A program made the translations under genes and the position numbers. Positions 52,631-60,986 of a stretch of DNA of 64,000 bases are shown piece by piece (positions within the stretch are counted from its first letter, which is position 1; each line of letters opens with the position of its first letter). The stretch comes from Parvularculaceae bacterium. Its GTDB lineage: Bacteria > Pseudomonadota > Alphaproteobacteria > Caulobacterales > Parvularculaceae. Location: contig JANQMJ010000016.1 of assembly GCA_028280115.1 (NCBI GenBank), forward strand, positions 1 to 64,000. Reading direction: 5' to 3'. The notes under the pieces were generated by a model. It was not told the DNA's origin. It did not search any database and was given only the letters and a program-made list of their open reading frames with translations.

Positions 52631-52846
52631 TTAAAAATCGACGGCGCGGCCGGATCGCTCCCAGTCGCCATAGCGGGTCGGCTCTTCGCCCCTGGGCCCG
52701 CCGGTTTCCTTGGGCGCGGGGGCTTCTTCCCCGGCCGCCGCCCGGCGGCGCGCCTCGGCCTCCGCCAGCGCCCGGCGAGCCGCCGGCGTCAGGGCCTTGC
52801 CCGCCTGCGCAGCCGAAGCCGGGGCCTTGGGCTCATCAGCGGCCAT
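52631..52846 (-). CDS. DUF1674 domain protein (succinate dehydrogenase assembly factor 4-like)
   Basis: A 71-aa protein ending GGPRGEEPTRYGDWERSGRA, the DUF1674 signature shared with mitochondrial SDHAF4, which binds flavinylated SdhA during complex II assembly. The ATG at 52846 has AAAGGAG upstream. The N-terminal half is Ala-rich and poorly conserved. It diverges from htpX across 62 bp. Confidence 0.9.
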   Translation of the reverse strand: MAADEPKAPASAAQAGKALTPAARRALAEAEARRRAAAGEEAPAPKETGGPRGEEPTRYGDWERSGRAVDF

Positions 52847-52908
52847 ATTGAAGCTCCTTTTCCCGCACACATATAGAAGCGACATTCGCAAGACAAAAGG
52901 GCACGTCA

Positions 52909-53820
52909 ATGATGAATTCGCTCCGCACCTTCATGCTGCTCGCGGCCCTGACCGCCCTCTTCATGGGCGTGGGCTTTATCATCGGCGGCGGCAAGGGCAT
53001 GGCGCTCGCGTTCCTGTTCGCGGCCGGGACCAATCTTTTCGCCTACTGGAATTCGGACAAGATGGTCCTGCGCATGTACCGCGCCCAGGAAGTGGACGAA
53101 AATCACGCCTCCGGCGCGGTGCGCCGCTATGCCCAGATCACGCAGGCGCTCGCCAGCCGCGCCGGCCTGCCCGCGCCGAAGGTCTATGTCATCGAGAACG
53201 ATCAGCCCAACGCCTTCGCCACCGGGCGCGATCCCGAACACGCCGCGGTGGCGGCGACGACCGGTCTTCTTCGTATGCTGACGGAAGAGGAAATCGCCGG
53301 CGTCATGGCCCATGAACTCGCCCATGTGAAAAACCGCGACACCCTGACCATGACCATCACGGCGACCGTCGCTGGCGCGATCACCATGCTCGCCAATTTC
53401 GCGTTGTTCTTCGGCGGCAACCGCAACAATGGCGGACTGATCGGCGCGCTCGCGATCATGATCCTGGCGCCGCTCGCCGCCGCCCTGGTTCAGATGGCGA
53501 TCAGCCGCGGGCGCGAATATGAAGCCGACCGCATCGGCGCGGAAATCTGCGGCCGGCCGGAATGGCTCGCCTCGGCCCTGGCCAAAATCGCCAAGGGCGC
53601 GGCGCGCATTCCCAACGAAACCGCCGAACGCCATCCCGCGACCGGCCAGTTGATGATTATCAACCCCCTTTCAGGACAGCGCGCGGACAATTTATTCTCG
53701 ACCCACCCGGCGACCCAGAACCGCATCGACCGTTTGATGGAAATGGCCGGCGGCGGCGCACGCCCGGCCCCCGACGGCCCCGCGTCTTTCGAAACCCGCC
53801 GCCAGGGACCTTGGGGCTAA
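52909..53820 (+). CDS. htpX: protease HtpX homolog
   Basis: A 303-aa inner-membrane zinc metalloprotease for quality control of membrane proteins. The zinc motif HELAH (135-139) and third ligand Glu in [13 protein letters not shown] are present, with two N-terminal and two central membrane helices, and [14 protein letters not shown] near the end. It is often heat-shock regulated. It converges with the ogt-side islet. Confidence 0.95.
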   Translation: MMNSLRTFMLLAALTALFMGVGFIIGGGKGMALAFLFAAGTNLFAYWNSDKMVLRMYRAQEVDENHASGAVRRYAQITQALASRAGLPAPKVYVIENDQPNAFATGRDPEHAAVAATTGLLRMLTEEEIAGVMAHELAHVKNRDTLTMTITATVAGAITMLANFALFFGGNRNNGGLIGALAIMILAPLAAALVQMAISRGREYEADRIGAEICGRPEWLASALAKIAKGAARIPNETAERHPATGQLMIINPLSGQRADNLFSTHPATQNRIDRLMEMAGGGARPAPDGPASFETRRQGPWG

Positions 53821-53835
53821 ACGCGTAAAGCGCGT

Positions 53836-53894
53836 TCACCCAAGCTCGTCAAATAGCTCCGGCGCCAGCGCGCCTTCGATTTTAAGGATGCGGC
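53836..53894 (-). pseudogene. displaced 3' end of ogt (orphan fragment)
   Basis: The minus strand encodes RILKIEGALAPELFDELG followed by TGA, clearly homologous to the end of the intact Ogt (RILKIEGALAAELFD) 1.27 kb to the right. The last 25 bp are identical and the rest differs mostly at silent sites. It looks like the original gene end pushed away when an element carrying a replacement end inserted. Confidence 0.8.
53870..53894. repeat. left 25-bp direct repeat of the ogt islet
   Basis: The sequence is identical to 55137-55161 and encodes the same ogt codons on the minus strand. Confidence 0.85.
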
Positions 53895-53996
53895 CCTTTA
53901 ATACCCCAGCGGTTAAAGCGAATACGGTTTGAGAAAATTCAGCATATTTTAACTGCGCGCTACTGCCGACAGAGATTCGCCAAATTGGCCCTGCGA

Positions 53997-54026
53997 TTGT
54001 GCGCATCGCCTCTCCCGGACTATATT
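53997..54026 (+). promoter_or_regulatory. likely promoter of the islet gene
   Basis: TTGTGC (53997-54002) and TATATT (54021-54026) are spaced by 18 bp, close to the sigma-70 consensus, and lie 28 bp before the start codon. Confidence 0.5.
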
Positions 54027-54053
54027 ACTTACTAATTGGCCGGGGGTTCCAAA

Positions 54054-55043
54054 ATGGAAGTCATAGTATTGATTCTCTCCGCGCTGGCGATCCTCGCCAC
54101 GATCGTTAGCCCTTCTCTACAGAAAACAATTCGGTTGGCGCTTGCGCCAATTGAAGAACTCATAATTCCAAAAAGAATCAGAAAAAGGCACAATTGGCGA
54201 TCTTCTTTCGACGAACTGTTTCCTGCTAAAATCGTCCGTGTAGGCCTGTTGAGCTACCCACCGTATACGGAGTATAAAATCACCGAAGGAAAAATTGAAG
54301 AGGCGCAAGGGTTATTTCCGTCAATTGTGCAGCGAATTTTTAAAGCGTCTGGAATTTTTGTTTCATATCAGCCTGTTCTCTTTCCAAATCTTCAGAATGA
54401 TCTTGATTCCGGATCAATAGACTTTGTGGCGGGTATATTTGAAACCTACCATAGACGATCAATGGGGCTTTTCACCAAGCCCATACATCTGATCGGCACA
54501 TCAGCGCTTGCAAACTTTAAAGAACCGGAAATTATGCATGTGCGCGATCTTTTTGCGGAAGACATCGAGATTGGCGTCATCCAAGGCGAGATCGGATGGG
54601 AGTTTATTCAACAATATCTAATACGGGTAAAGGGAGCCGCAAAAATAAGAGAATTCGTTTCGGTGGAGAATAGATCTCTTTTTGAATTTTTAAGCATACC
54701 AAATACAAAAAGAGTAATTATAATAGATTCTCTGACATGCAAACTTCTCTTCGATCAATATTCAAAAGATAATACGGAAATACAACTGTCCTTTTACAAA
54801 CGGCCATTATATTACGGGCTGCAAACTTTCATGTGCGGGCGTAAACGGCCAGAATTGCAGTCATTTCTGCAAGAGGCTTTGGACGATGTTCTGCAAGAAA
54901 GCGAAATTGTTTCTATGGGCGCATCGATTGCAAGAAATCTAACGGATGTCGTTTTTTCTTTAAACCAGCAAAAAGTGCAAAACACGATCACCAAAACCGC
55001 AAATGGATTCCCGCCTTCCCCCCGACTGGATCGGGGGGAATAA
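54054..55043 (+). CDS. membrane-anchored solute-binding (family 3-like) protein, islet cargo
   Basis: A 329-aa protein. The N-terminus MEVIVLILSALAILATIVS is a single membrane anchor. From residue 60 on, VRVGLLSYPPYTEY, GLFPSIVQRIFKASGI and DLDSGSIDFVAGIFETYHRR resemble periplasmic binding proteins of the amino-acid (SBP_bac_3) type. The last 13 residues (317-329) are read from a REP-like repeat, so the native end may have been altered. Codon use is AT-rich unlike its neighbours. No transporter, kinase or cyclase domain is attached. A sensory or defence role is only a guess. GGGGG precedes the ATG at 54054. Confidence 0.75.
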   Translation: MEVIVLILSALAILATIVSPSLQKTIRLALAPIEELIIPKRIRKRHNWRSSFDELFPAKIVRVGLLSYPPYTEYKITEGKIEEAQGLFPSIVQRIFKASGIFVSYQPVLFPNLQNDLDSGSIDFVAGIFETYHRRSMGLFTKPIHLIGTSALANFKEPEIMHVRDLFAEDIEIGVIQGEIGWEFIQQYLIRVKGAAKIREFVSVENRSLFEFLSIPNTKRVIIIDSLTCKLLFDQYSKDNTEIQLSFYKRPLYYGLQTFMCGRKRPELQSFLQEALDDVLQESEIVSMGASIARNLTDVVFSLNQQKVQNTITKTANGFPPSPRLDRGE

Positions 55044-55070
55044 GCGGCGGGGAAGGGCTGTGATCCAGAA
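55002..55070. repeat. REP-like repeat at the 3' end of the islet gene
   Basis: AATGGATTCCCG, then the hairpin TTCCCCCCGA..TCGGGGGGAA, then AAGCGGCGGGGAAGG and CTGTGAT match parts of 46.49 kb and of 50.46/50.54-50.57 kb. It overlaps the last 14 codons of the upstream gene. Confidence 0.75.
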
Positions 55071-55111
55071 TAAAAGTTCAAAGCAATAGTTTTTGTCGGC
55101 GACGTTTCTGT

Positions 55112-55648
55112 TTAATCAAAAAGTTCCGCCGCCAGGGCGCCTTCGATTTTAAGGATGCGGCGTTTTGCTTCCGCGCCGCCCGGCGCGGAGAACCCGGTCA
55201 TGGCCCCGCCGGCACCGAGAACGCGGTGACACGGCACAATGATGGGAAAAGGATTGCGCCCGAGCGACTGGCCGACTCTTTGCGACAAAGCGATATCGCC
55301 GAGCGCGCGGGCGATGTCGCCATAGGTTGTGGTTTCGCCCGGTTCGATTTTGACGGTCAGCCCGTAAACCTCGCGGTCGAATGCGGAAAGCCCCGTCATG
55401 TCGAGATCGGCATAGGTCAAATCGCGCTTTTCACCGACGAGGAGCGCAACGATATCTTCTGCAATGCGCGCGATCTCATCCGGCGGCGCGTCGGTTTCCA
55501 CCGCCCCGGGCGCGTATTTGAAAAGACAGGCTCGGATTTGGTCTTGGTCTTCGGCCGGAAAGGCGACGGCGCGAAGGCCCGCGTCATGCCAGGCAAGGCC
55601 GCAGATTCCAAGCGCCGTGCCAAACAGCATGTAAGAAAAGGCCGTCAT
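55112..55648 (-). CDS. ogt: methylated-DNA--[protein]-cysteine S-methyltransferase
   Basis: The 178-aa suicide repair protein removes O6-alkyl groups from guanine. The active-site motif IIVPCHRVLG contains Cys140, with GQSLGRNPFP before it and GAMTGFSAPGGAEAKRRIL after. The final ~20 codons lie within the attachment repeat of the neighbouring islet and are probably supplied by it. Confidence 0.93.
   Translation of the reverse strand: MTAFSYMLFGTALGICGLAWHDAGLRAVAFPAEDQDQIRACLFKYAPGAVETDAPPDEIARIAEDIVALLVGEKRDLTYADLDMTGLSAFDREVYGLTVKIEPGETTTYGDIARALGDIALSQRVGQSLGRNPFPIIVPCHRVLGAGGAMTGFSAPGGAEAKRRILKIEGALAAELFD
55137..55161. repeat. right 25-bp direct repeat of the ogt islet
   Basis: The sequence is identical to 53870-53894 and lies inside the intact ogt coding sequence. 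Confidence 0.85.
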
Positions 55649-55707
55649 GGGCGGGGTTATAGCATGCTATGTAAGCCGCGCCGCCCGTTTCTTGCTGGTT
55701 CCGCGCC

Positions 55708-56736
55708 CTAGCCGCCAAGCCGTTCCTTAAGCGCCGTCAATTCCTCGCGCAGCCGCGTTGCGGGAAAGCGCTTTTTCGCCGCCGCATCGCGCGCCGCGTC
55801 GTATTCGAGCTTGCGCACGCGCTCCAGCGTTTCTTCCAGCAGCATGCGGTTATAGGCGATGAGATCGGCGATCAGCGCGAACATGACGCACACCCCGCCC
55901 ATCAGGAACAGGGCGCCGCCGATCACCAGAGACTGAATCATGCCTTCGCCGTCGCCGGCGAAATAATGAATCAAAAAGCGCACGATCGGCGCCGCGCCCG
56001 CCGCCATCAATACCACGCCAAGCGCGAGAAAGATCGTCAAAGGCTGGTACATCGCATAGGCGCGCAGCATGGTGCGCCCGGTGCGCGATAAAAACTGCGG
56101 AATCGAACGAAACAGCCGCGAGGGCCGCTCTACCTTGTTCGTCGCTATCGGCACGGATGTGATCGTCAGCCGCTTGCGCCCAGCCTGAATGAGCGTTTCC
56201 GTCGTATAGGAAAAGGACGAGCGCACCGTCACGCTCATCGCCGCCTTGCGCGAAAAGGCGCGAAAGCCGCTGACCGCATCGGCGATGTCGGCCCCGGCGA
56301 GGCCGCCGACGAAACGGCTGCCGAATTTCTGCAAAAACCGCTTTAGCGGGGAAAAATACGCGATCTCCTGGGTTCGCCGGTCGCCGACGACCATATCAGC
56401 CTCGCCCGCCAGCACCGGCGCGACGAGCTTTGGAATGTCCGCGCCGCAATATTGATTGTCGCCGTCAGTGTTGACGATGATGTCGGCCCCGAGCGTCAGC
56501 GCCGTATCGAGACCGCGCTGGAAAGAACGCGCCAAGCCCTTGTTGACGCCGTTGCGGATAACATGATCGGCGCCCGCCTTCCGCGCGATGTCGCTGGTGC
56601 GGTCGGTCGACCCGTCGTCGATGACCAAAATCTCAACCTGGTCGACGCCCGCGATCTCGCGCGGAACGTCGGCGATGGTTTGAGCCAGCGTTTCTTCTTC
56701 GTTGAAACAGGGAATCTGGACAATGAGTTTGGTCAT
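55708..56736 (-). CDS. family 2 glycosyltransferase with C-terminal membrane helices
   Basis: A 342-aa protein. The GT-A fold shows IVQIPCFNEEETLAQTI, ILVIDDGSTDRTSDIA, NTDGDNQY (DxD) and the GFRAFSRKAAM segment. Two C-terminal membrane helices (IFLALGVVLMAAGAAPIVRF and a second) resemble dolichol-phosphate-mannose/undecaprenyl-phosphate sugar synthases. It probably makes a polyprenyl-phosphate sugar used by the membrane glycosyltransferase at 62.4 kb. Confidence 0.9.
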   Translation of the reverse strand: MTKLIVQIPCFNEEETLAQTIADVPREIAGVDQVEILVIDDGSTDRTSDIARKAGADHVIRNGVNKGLARSFQRGLDTALTLGADIIVNTDGDNQYCGADIPKLVAPVLAGEADMVVGDRRTQEIAYFSPLKRFLQKFGSRFVGGLAGADIADAVSGFRAFSRKAAMSVTVRSSFSYTTETLIQAGRKRLTITSVPIATNKVERPSRLFRSIPQFLSRTGRTMLRAYAMYQPLTIFLALGVVLMAAGAAPIVRFLIHYFAGDGEGMIQSLVIGGALFLMGGVCVMFALIADLIAYNRMLLEETLERVRKLEYDAARDAAAKKRFPATRLREELTALKERLGG

Positions 56737-56838
56737 GGCGCCCGCGGGACTGTCGCGCCCTCACTAAAGCGAAACAGGGAAAACAGAGCGTTAAGAATTA
56801 CCCCGCCACAATGGCGGGGAAAGGCGCGCTGAGACCCC

Positions 56839-57906
56839 ATGGCGATTAACGTTTTGTTCATCACGCGCAAATGGCCGCCCGCCGTGGGCGGCATGGAGAC
56901 CTATTGCGTCGAACTCGTTAAGGCGCTGAAGGCGCAAGCCGACCTGACGCTTGAAGCTTTGCCCGGCCGCGCCAACGGCGATCCGCCTTCGGCGCTGAAC
57001 ATTCTCGGTTTCGGCGTGAGAACCGCGCTGAAACTCCTCGCCCGGCCTGCGCGATACGACGTGGTTCACGGCGCGGATATGGCGGTCTGGCCGCTCGCCA
57101 TGATCGCGCGCATGCGCTCGCGCGGCGCGAAGGTCGTTTTATCCGCTCACGGAACGGATGTCGCTTTCGCCAGCCGGAAGGGCCTGGCGCCGGCGCTTTA
57201 CCGCGGCTATTTGCGGCTGGGCGCGAAGCTTTTGCGCAATGCGGCGGTGATCGCCAACTCCCGCGCCACCGCGGCGCTGCTTAAAACCCACGACTTTGCC
57301 GCGCCGGAAATCGTACCGCTTGCTTCGCCCCTGACCGCGCAAGCCGCGCCAGAAAGCGCGCCGGCGCAATACGTCTTTTATGTCGGCAGGCTGATCAACC
57401 GAAAAGGCTGCGCCTGGTTCATTCGCAACGTGCTGCCCCGGCTTGCGGAGGACATTCGGCTGAAAGTCGCGGGCACCATCGTCGATGAAAGCGAACGCAA
57501 AGCGCTGGACCATCCGCGGGTCGATTATCTCGGGCCGGTCTTCGGCGATGAACTGTCGACCCTGCGCCGCGACGCGATCGCCATCCTCGTCCCCAATATC
57601 GCCGCCGAGGGCGTGGCCGGTTTTGAAGGCTTCGGCCTGACCGCCGTCGAGGGCGCGGCGGCCGGCGGCGTCGTTCTGGCGGCCGAAATCGACGGCGTCG
57701 CCGACGCCGTGATCAACGGCGAGACCGGCTTTTTGTTGCCGCCGGAGGACGCTGCGGCCTGGGCGCACAAGATTACCGAGATCGACGCGTGGGATACCCA
57801 AGAACGGCGCGCATTCCTTAAGGGCGTCCTCATCGCCATGCAGCGCGACTATAGCTGGAACCGCGTCGCCGACGCGACGTTCGCGGCCTATGCGCGCGCC
57901 TCCTAG
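56839..57906 (+). CDS. family 4-type glycosyltransferase (GT-B)
   Basis: A 355-aa GT-B enzyme. The N-terminal VLFITRKWPPAVGGMETYC is the acceptor-domain loop. The C-terminal donor domain has YVFYVGRLINRKGCAWFIRN and the E-x7-E region GFEGFGLTAVEGAAAGGVVL. It is probably cytoplasmic and builds a polysaccharide or lipid-linked glycan. It is divergent from the preceding GT2 gene. Confidence 0.9.
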   Translation: MAINVLFITRKWPPAVGGMETYCVELVKALKAQADLTLEALPGRANGDPPSALNILGFGVRTALKLLARPARYDVVHGADMAVWPLAMIARMRSRGAKVVLSAHGTDVAFASRKGLAPALYRGYLRLGAKLLRNAAVIANSRATAALLKTHDFAAPEIVPLASPLTAQAAPESAPAQYVFYVGRLINRKGCAWFIRNVLPRLAEDIRLKVAGTIVDESERKALDHPRVDYLGPVFGDELSTLRRDAIAILVPNIAAEGVAGFEGFGLTAVEGAAAGGVVLAAEIDGVADAVINGETGFLLPPEDAAAWAHKITEIDAWDTQERRAFLKGVLIAMQRDYSWNRVADATFAAYARAS

Positions 57907-57912
57907 CCGCGC

Positions 57913-58959
57913 CTAAACGCGGGCGGCGCTGCGCAGCGATTTAACGGCAAGCCCCGGCTGGGCCATCGTGGCGGAAAAAAGGGCCGGCAAATAATCCCTG
58001 GCGTAACAGGCAAACGCCGCAAGGCTCGGCGCGCTGTAAAGGCCCCCGGCGCGTGAAAGAACGGCGTCGGCGAGAAGGCCCGCCGTCTTGCGGCGCGCCC
58101 AGCGATAATGACCGGCCGTCGGCGCGCTGCCGCGATCATGCGCGAGCATGGCGTCGCACCCCTTGACGGCGGCGGTGATGGTCGCATGGTCGGCGCGCGC
58201 TTCATAGGCAAAGAGCGCAACCAGCGGCGCAAGCGCCTTAACCGTTTCCGGCGGCAGGCGGTGTTCAAGATTGCGAAGCCCCGTCCGTTTGCAACTGGCC
58301 GCCTGGACCTTTCGCTTTGCAAAGGTAATCGCCCCGGCATGGCGGCGGTATTTGATCAAAACATCGGCGAGCACTTGCGTCATACCATGCGCCCACATGC
58401 GCGACCACAAGTCGAAATCCTGCGCCGTTTCAAAGGACTCGTCATAAAGAAAGGGTGCGCCGTCGCCTTCTGTGCGCCGGAAAAAATAAGTCGGGTGCGG
58501 CGCGGGCGGATTAAACCCGCCGAGCCAGCGAATTTTCCAATCGTCCAGGGCTTCGCTGTGGGTGCGGACAAGGCGGCCGCCTTCATCGATCACATGATAA
58601 CCGCAGGCGACCGCCACATGGCCGGAATGGGTTTCCATAAACGCAAACTGCCGTTCAAGCCGATGCGGCAGGCAGACATCGTCGGCGTCGATCCGCGCCA
58701 CATAGCGGCCTTGCGCCTGTCGCAGGCCTTTATTGAGCGATCGCGTCAACCCCAGATTTTCGTCATTGCGAACAAGACGGATCCTCGGCTCGCGCGCCGC
58801 GGCCGCCGCCAGCATGGCCGGCGTTTCGTCGTTCGACGCGTCGTCGACGATGATGAACTCAAAATCGGACAGGCTTTGGCCGCACACGCTTTTTACGGCT
58901 TCGGCGAGAAACGCTTGCCCGTTATGGACGGCCATCAACACGGAAATAGGAGGCGTCAT
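57913..58959 (-). CDS. family 2 glycosyltransferase
   Basis: A 348-aa enzyme with a GT-A domain: ISVLMAVHNGQAFLAEAVKS, FIIVDDASNDETPAML, LTRSLNKGLRQAQGRYVARI and DADDVCLPHRLERQ (DxD). The C-terminal ~100 residues are helical. It overlaps the upstream propeller-protein gene by 4 bp, so the two are cotranslated. Confidence 0.9.
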   Translation of the reverse strand: MTPPISVLMAVHNGQAFLAEAVKSVCGQSLSDFEFIIVDDASNDETPAMLAAAAAREPRIRLVRNDENLGLTRSLNKGLRQAQGRYVARIDADDVCLPHRLERQFAFMETHSGHVAVACGYHVIDEGGRLVRTHSEALDDWKIRWLGGFNPPAPHPTYFFRRTEGDGAPFLYDESFETAQDFDLWSRMWAHGMTQVLADVLIKYRRHAGAITFAKRKVQAASCKRTGLRNLEHRLPPETVKALAPLVALFAYEARADHATITAAVKGCDAMLAHDRGSAPTAGHYRWARRKTAGLLADAVLSRAGGLYSAPSLAAFACYARDYLPALFSATMAQPGLAVKSLRSAARV

Positions 58960-60212
58960 GACGGATCGGGCGCCTCAACTTCGTAAATCGCCCGAAAGCC
59001 TTCATGGGTCGAGTCGATGAAAATCGAGCGGCCGTCCGGCGCCCAGCGCGGATGGAAATCGCATTTCCATTCGCCGAAATAACGAAAATCCGCGCGCAGC
59101 CGGCTGAATTCCTCCCTGCGCCCGTCCCGGTCCAGCATGTAGAGCGCCTGCTCACCGTAAAAGTCGGGATACTGATCGGTGACCCAGCGCTGCAAAGCCG
59201 CGTGAAAGCTGGGATGGCCGTCAACGCCTGGAAATCCGTCATGGAGCGGCGCAACCGACCCGTCGCGCATGTCAAACAGGACGAACCTGCTGCGCCGGGG
59301 TCCGTCGGCGCCGTTCACCGTATAAGCGATGCGGTCGTCGTCCAGCCACCAGTAATGCGACGGCGCGCCGGGCAGCGGCGCGCTGCGCATGCCGCCGCCG
59401 TCGGTCCTGCCGACGATAGCCCTGACGGTCCACGCCATCGGCTTGCTTATGTCAGCAAGACGCTTGTGCAGCACGCTAAAGGACTTGCCGGAGGGGCTGA
59501 GCGATCCCGCGTTGAGATAGTGAAACGCCCCGGCGGGATCATCGCCGTCAAGTTTTGCAATCGCGTTGAGCGGCGCAACGAGATCGGCCTTGCCGCTAAC
59601 CATATCGACAATCGTCACGCCGTCCTTTCCGGGCAGAAGCTCATCCTTGAACGGATCATCCAGCGCCGGATAGCCATAGCCCGGCCGCGCGCGGGCAAGA
59701 CGGCCGAAATTAAGCGCAAGGCCCGTGCTTGCGTCGGCGCTGACATCGAAAAGCGGCCTGTCGACAAGCCGCGTTACCTGTTCCAGACGGGAACAAACGC
59801 AATAGGCGGGAATGCCGTCCACAATCGTATTAAACGCAAGCGACCGGTTCTCGCCCGGCAGCCAGCGCAAGCGCGCGCCCAACTGCCAGCACCATAACCG
59901 GGTCTGCGCCATGGGCGTAAACTGCCGCGAGGCGCGGTCAAAATAACCCACATCGGCGACATCGCTTGCGGTCAGCGCGCGCGCGGTCGCCGTCGCCGCA
60001 TGGGCGAGGACCGCTTTGCCGTCGGGCGAGACCGGTTGAATGTCGTAATAACCGATGAATGTTTCGCGTTCATCGACGCTGTAACGCGGTACCGCCGGCG
60101 CTGCGATCCGGGTTCCGGCGAGCGTCCTGGCGGATTGGAAAATCGGCGGCAGCACGCGCGATTTTATCACCCGCCGGGCAGCTTTTGGTAAGACTCTTGC
60201 GATATTCAGCAT
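58956..60212 (-). CDS. TolB-like beta-propeller protein in glycan locus
   Basis: A 418-aa protein with several propeller-like blades: YYDIQPVSPDGKAVLAHA, LNAGSLSPSGKSFSVLHK, HYWWLDDDRIAYTVNGADG and DFHPRWAPDGRSIFIDSTHE. These W/S-P-D-G-K/R turns are typical of TolB/WD40-like propellers. No signal peptide is clear, so the location is uncertain. The overlap with the GT2 gene suggests a role in assembling or modifying the glycan. The enzymatic function, if any, is unknown. Confidence 0.75.
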   Translation of the reverse strand: MLNIARVLPKAARRVIKSRVLPPIFQSARTLAGTRIAAPAVPRYSVDERETFIGYYDIQPVSPDGKAVLAHAATATARALTASDVADVGYFDRASRQFTPMAQTRLWCWQLGARLRWLPGENRSLAFNTIVDGIPAYCVCSRLEQVTRLVDRPLFDVSADASTGLALNFGRLARARPGYGYPALDDPFKDELLPGKDGVTIVDMVSGKADLVAPLNAIAKLDGDDPAGAFHYLNAGSLSPSGKSFSVLHKRLADISKPMAWTVRAIVGRTDGGGMRSAPLPGAPSHYWWLDDDRIAYTVNGADGPRRSRFVLFDMRDGSVAPLHDGFPGVDGHPSFHAALQRWVTDQYPDFYGEQALYMLDRDGRREEFSRLRADFRYFGEWKCDFHPRWAPDGRSIFIDSTHEGFRAIYEVEAPDPS

Positions 60213-60236
60213 TTGCTAACCAAATCGAATGACCTG

Positions 60237-60986
60237 ATGCCCGCTGCAATGCAACCAGTGCGAAAATCCGCCGACGCCCTTTATGACGCCGCGTTTCATG
60301 TGGATCGCGACCGGCGCACGCGAATGGCTGCGCAGATTATTCTCGGCCATGTTTTCGATTGGCTTAAGATTTCCAGCATCTGCGATGTCGGCTGCGGCGT
60401 CGGCACATGGCTCGCCGTCGCCAGGGCGCTCGGCGCCGAAACTGTCCGGGGCTGCGAAGGCCCGTGGGCGGCGGATGCGCCCTTGGCGGTCGAGCCGGCC
60501 GTGATCGACTTTCAGGATCTGGAAGACCCGATCGCTCTTGCCGGTTCTTACGACCTTGTTCTCTGCCTGGAAGTCGCCGAACATTTGAGCGCCCGGCGAA
60601 GCGACCGTTTTGTCGTCGAGCTTTGCGGTCTTGGCGATGTCGTTGCGTTTTCCGCGGCAGTGCCCGCCCAGGGCGGCACGGGCCATGTCAATGAACGCTG
60701 GCAAAGCGAGTGGGCGGCGCTTTTTGGCGCGCAGGGCTTTGACGTTTATGACCCTCTTCGTCCGCTGATCTGGGACAATGACAAAATCGATTGGTGGTAC
60801 CGGCAAAACCTCCTGCTTTACGCGCGCAGAGGGTCAACAGCGGCGCAGGCTCTGGCCGAAGCAGGGATCAAAAGACCGCAATATGTGGATGTCGTCCATC
60901 CTGCGATGTTCGCGCACGCCGAACGATCCCAATTGCGCCGGGGGCTGAAGAAATCCATCCGCAAGCTGCTAGGCCGCGACGCCTGA
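60237..60986 (+). CDS. SAM-dependent methyltransferase domain protein
   Basis: A protein of about 249 aa. Motif I ICDVGCGVGTWLAVARALG is followed by GCEGPWA, DLVLCLEVAEHLSARRSDR and VVAFSAAVPAQGGTGHVNER, typical of methyltransferases in O-antigen/glycan clusters that modify sugars. The ATG at 60237 is used; a TTG at 60213 is an alternative. It converges with the flippase, overlapping by 18 bp. Confidence 0.82.
   Translation: MPAAMQPVRKSADALYDAAFHVDRDRRTRMAAQIILGHVFDWLKISSICDVGCGVGTWLAVARALGAETVRGCEGPWAADAPLAVEPAVIDFQDLEDPIALAGSYDLVLCLEVAEHLSARRSDRFVVELCGLGDVVAFSAAVPAQGGTGHVNERWQSEWAALFGAQGFDVYDPLRPLIWDNDKIDWWYRQNLLLYARRGSTAAQALAEAGIKRPQYVDVVHPAMFAHAERSQLRRGLKKSIRKLLGRDA

Larger units (their letters stand above)
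53870..55161. mobile_element. integrase-less islet at the 3' end of ogt carrying one gene
   Basis: Direct repeats of 25 identical bp (53870-53894 and 55137-55161), extended by diverged homology, bound about 1.24 kb. The right copy is part of intact ogt; the left copy belongs to the orphan ogt end. Inside is one AT-rich gene for a membrane-anchored solute-binding-like protein, and a REP-like repeat. As with the tRNA-Gly islet, no integrase is present. Confidence 0.72.
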
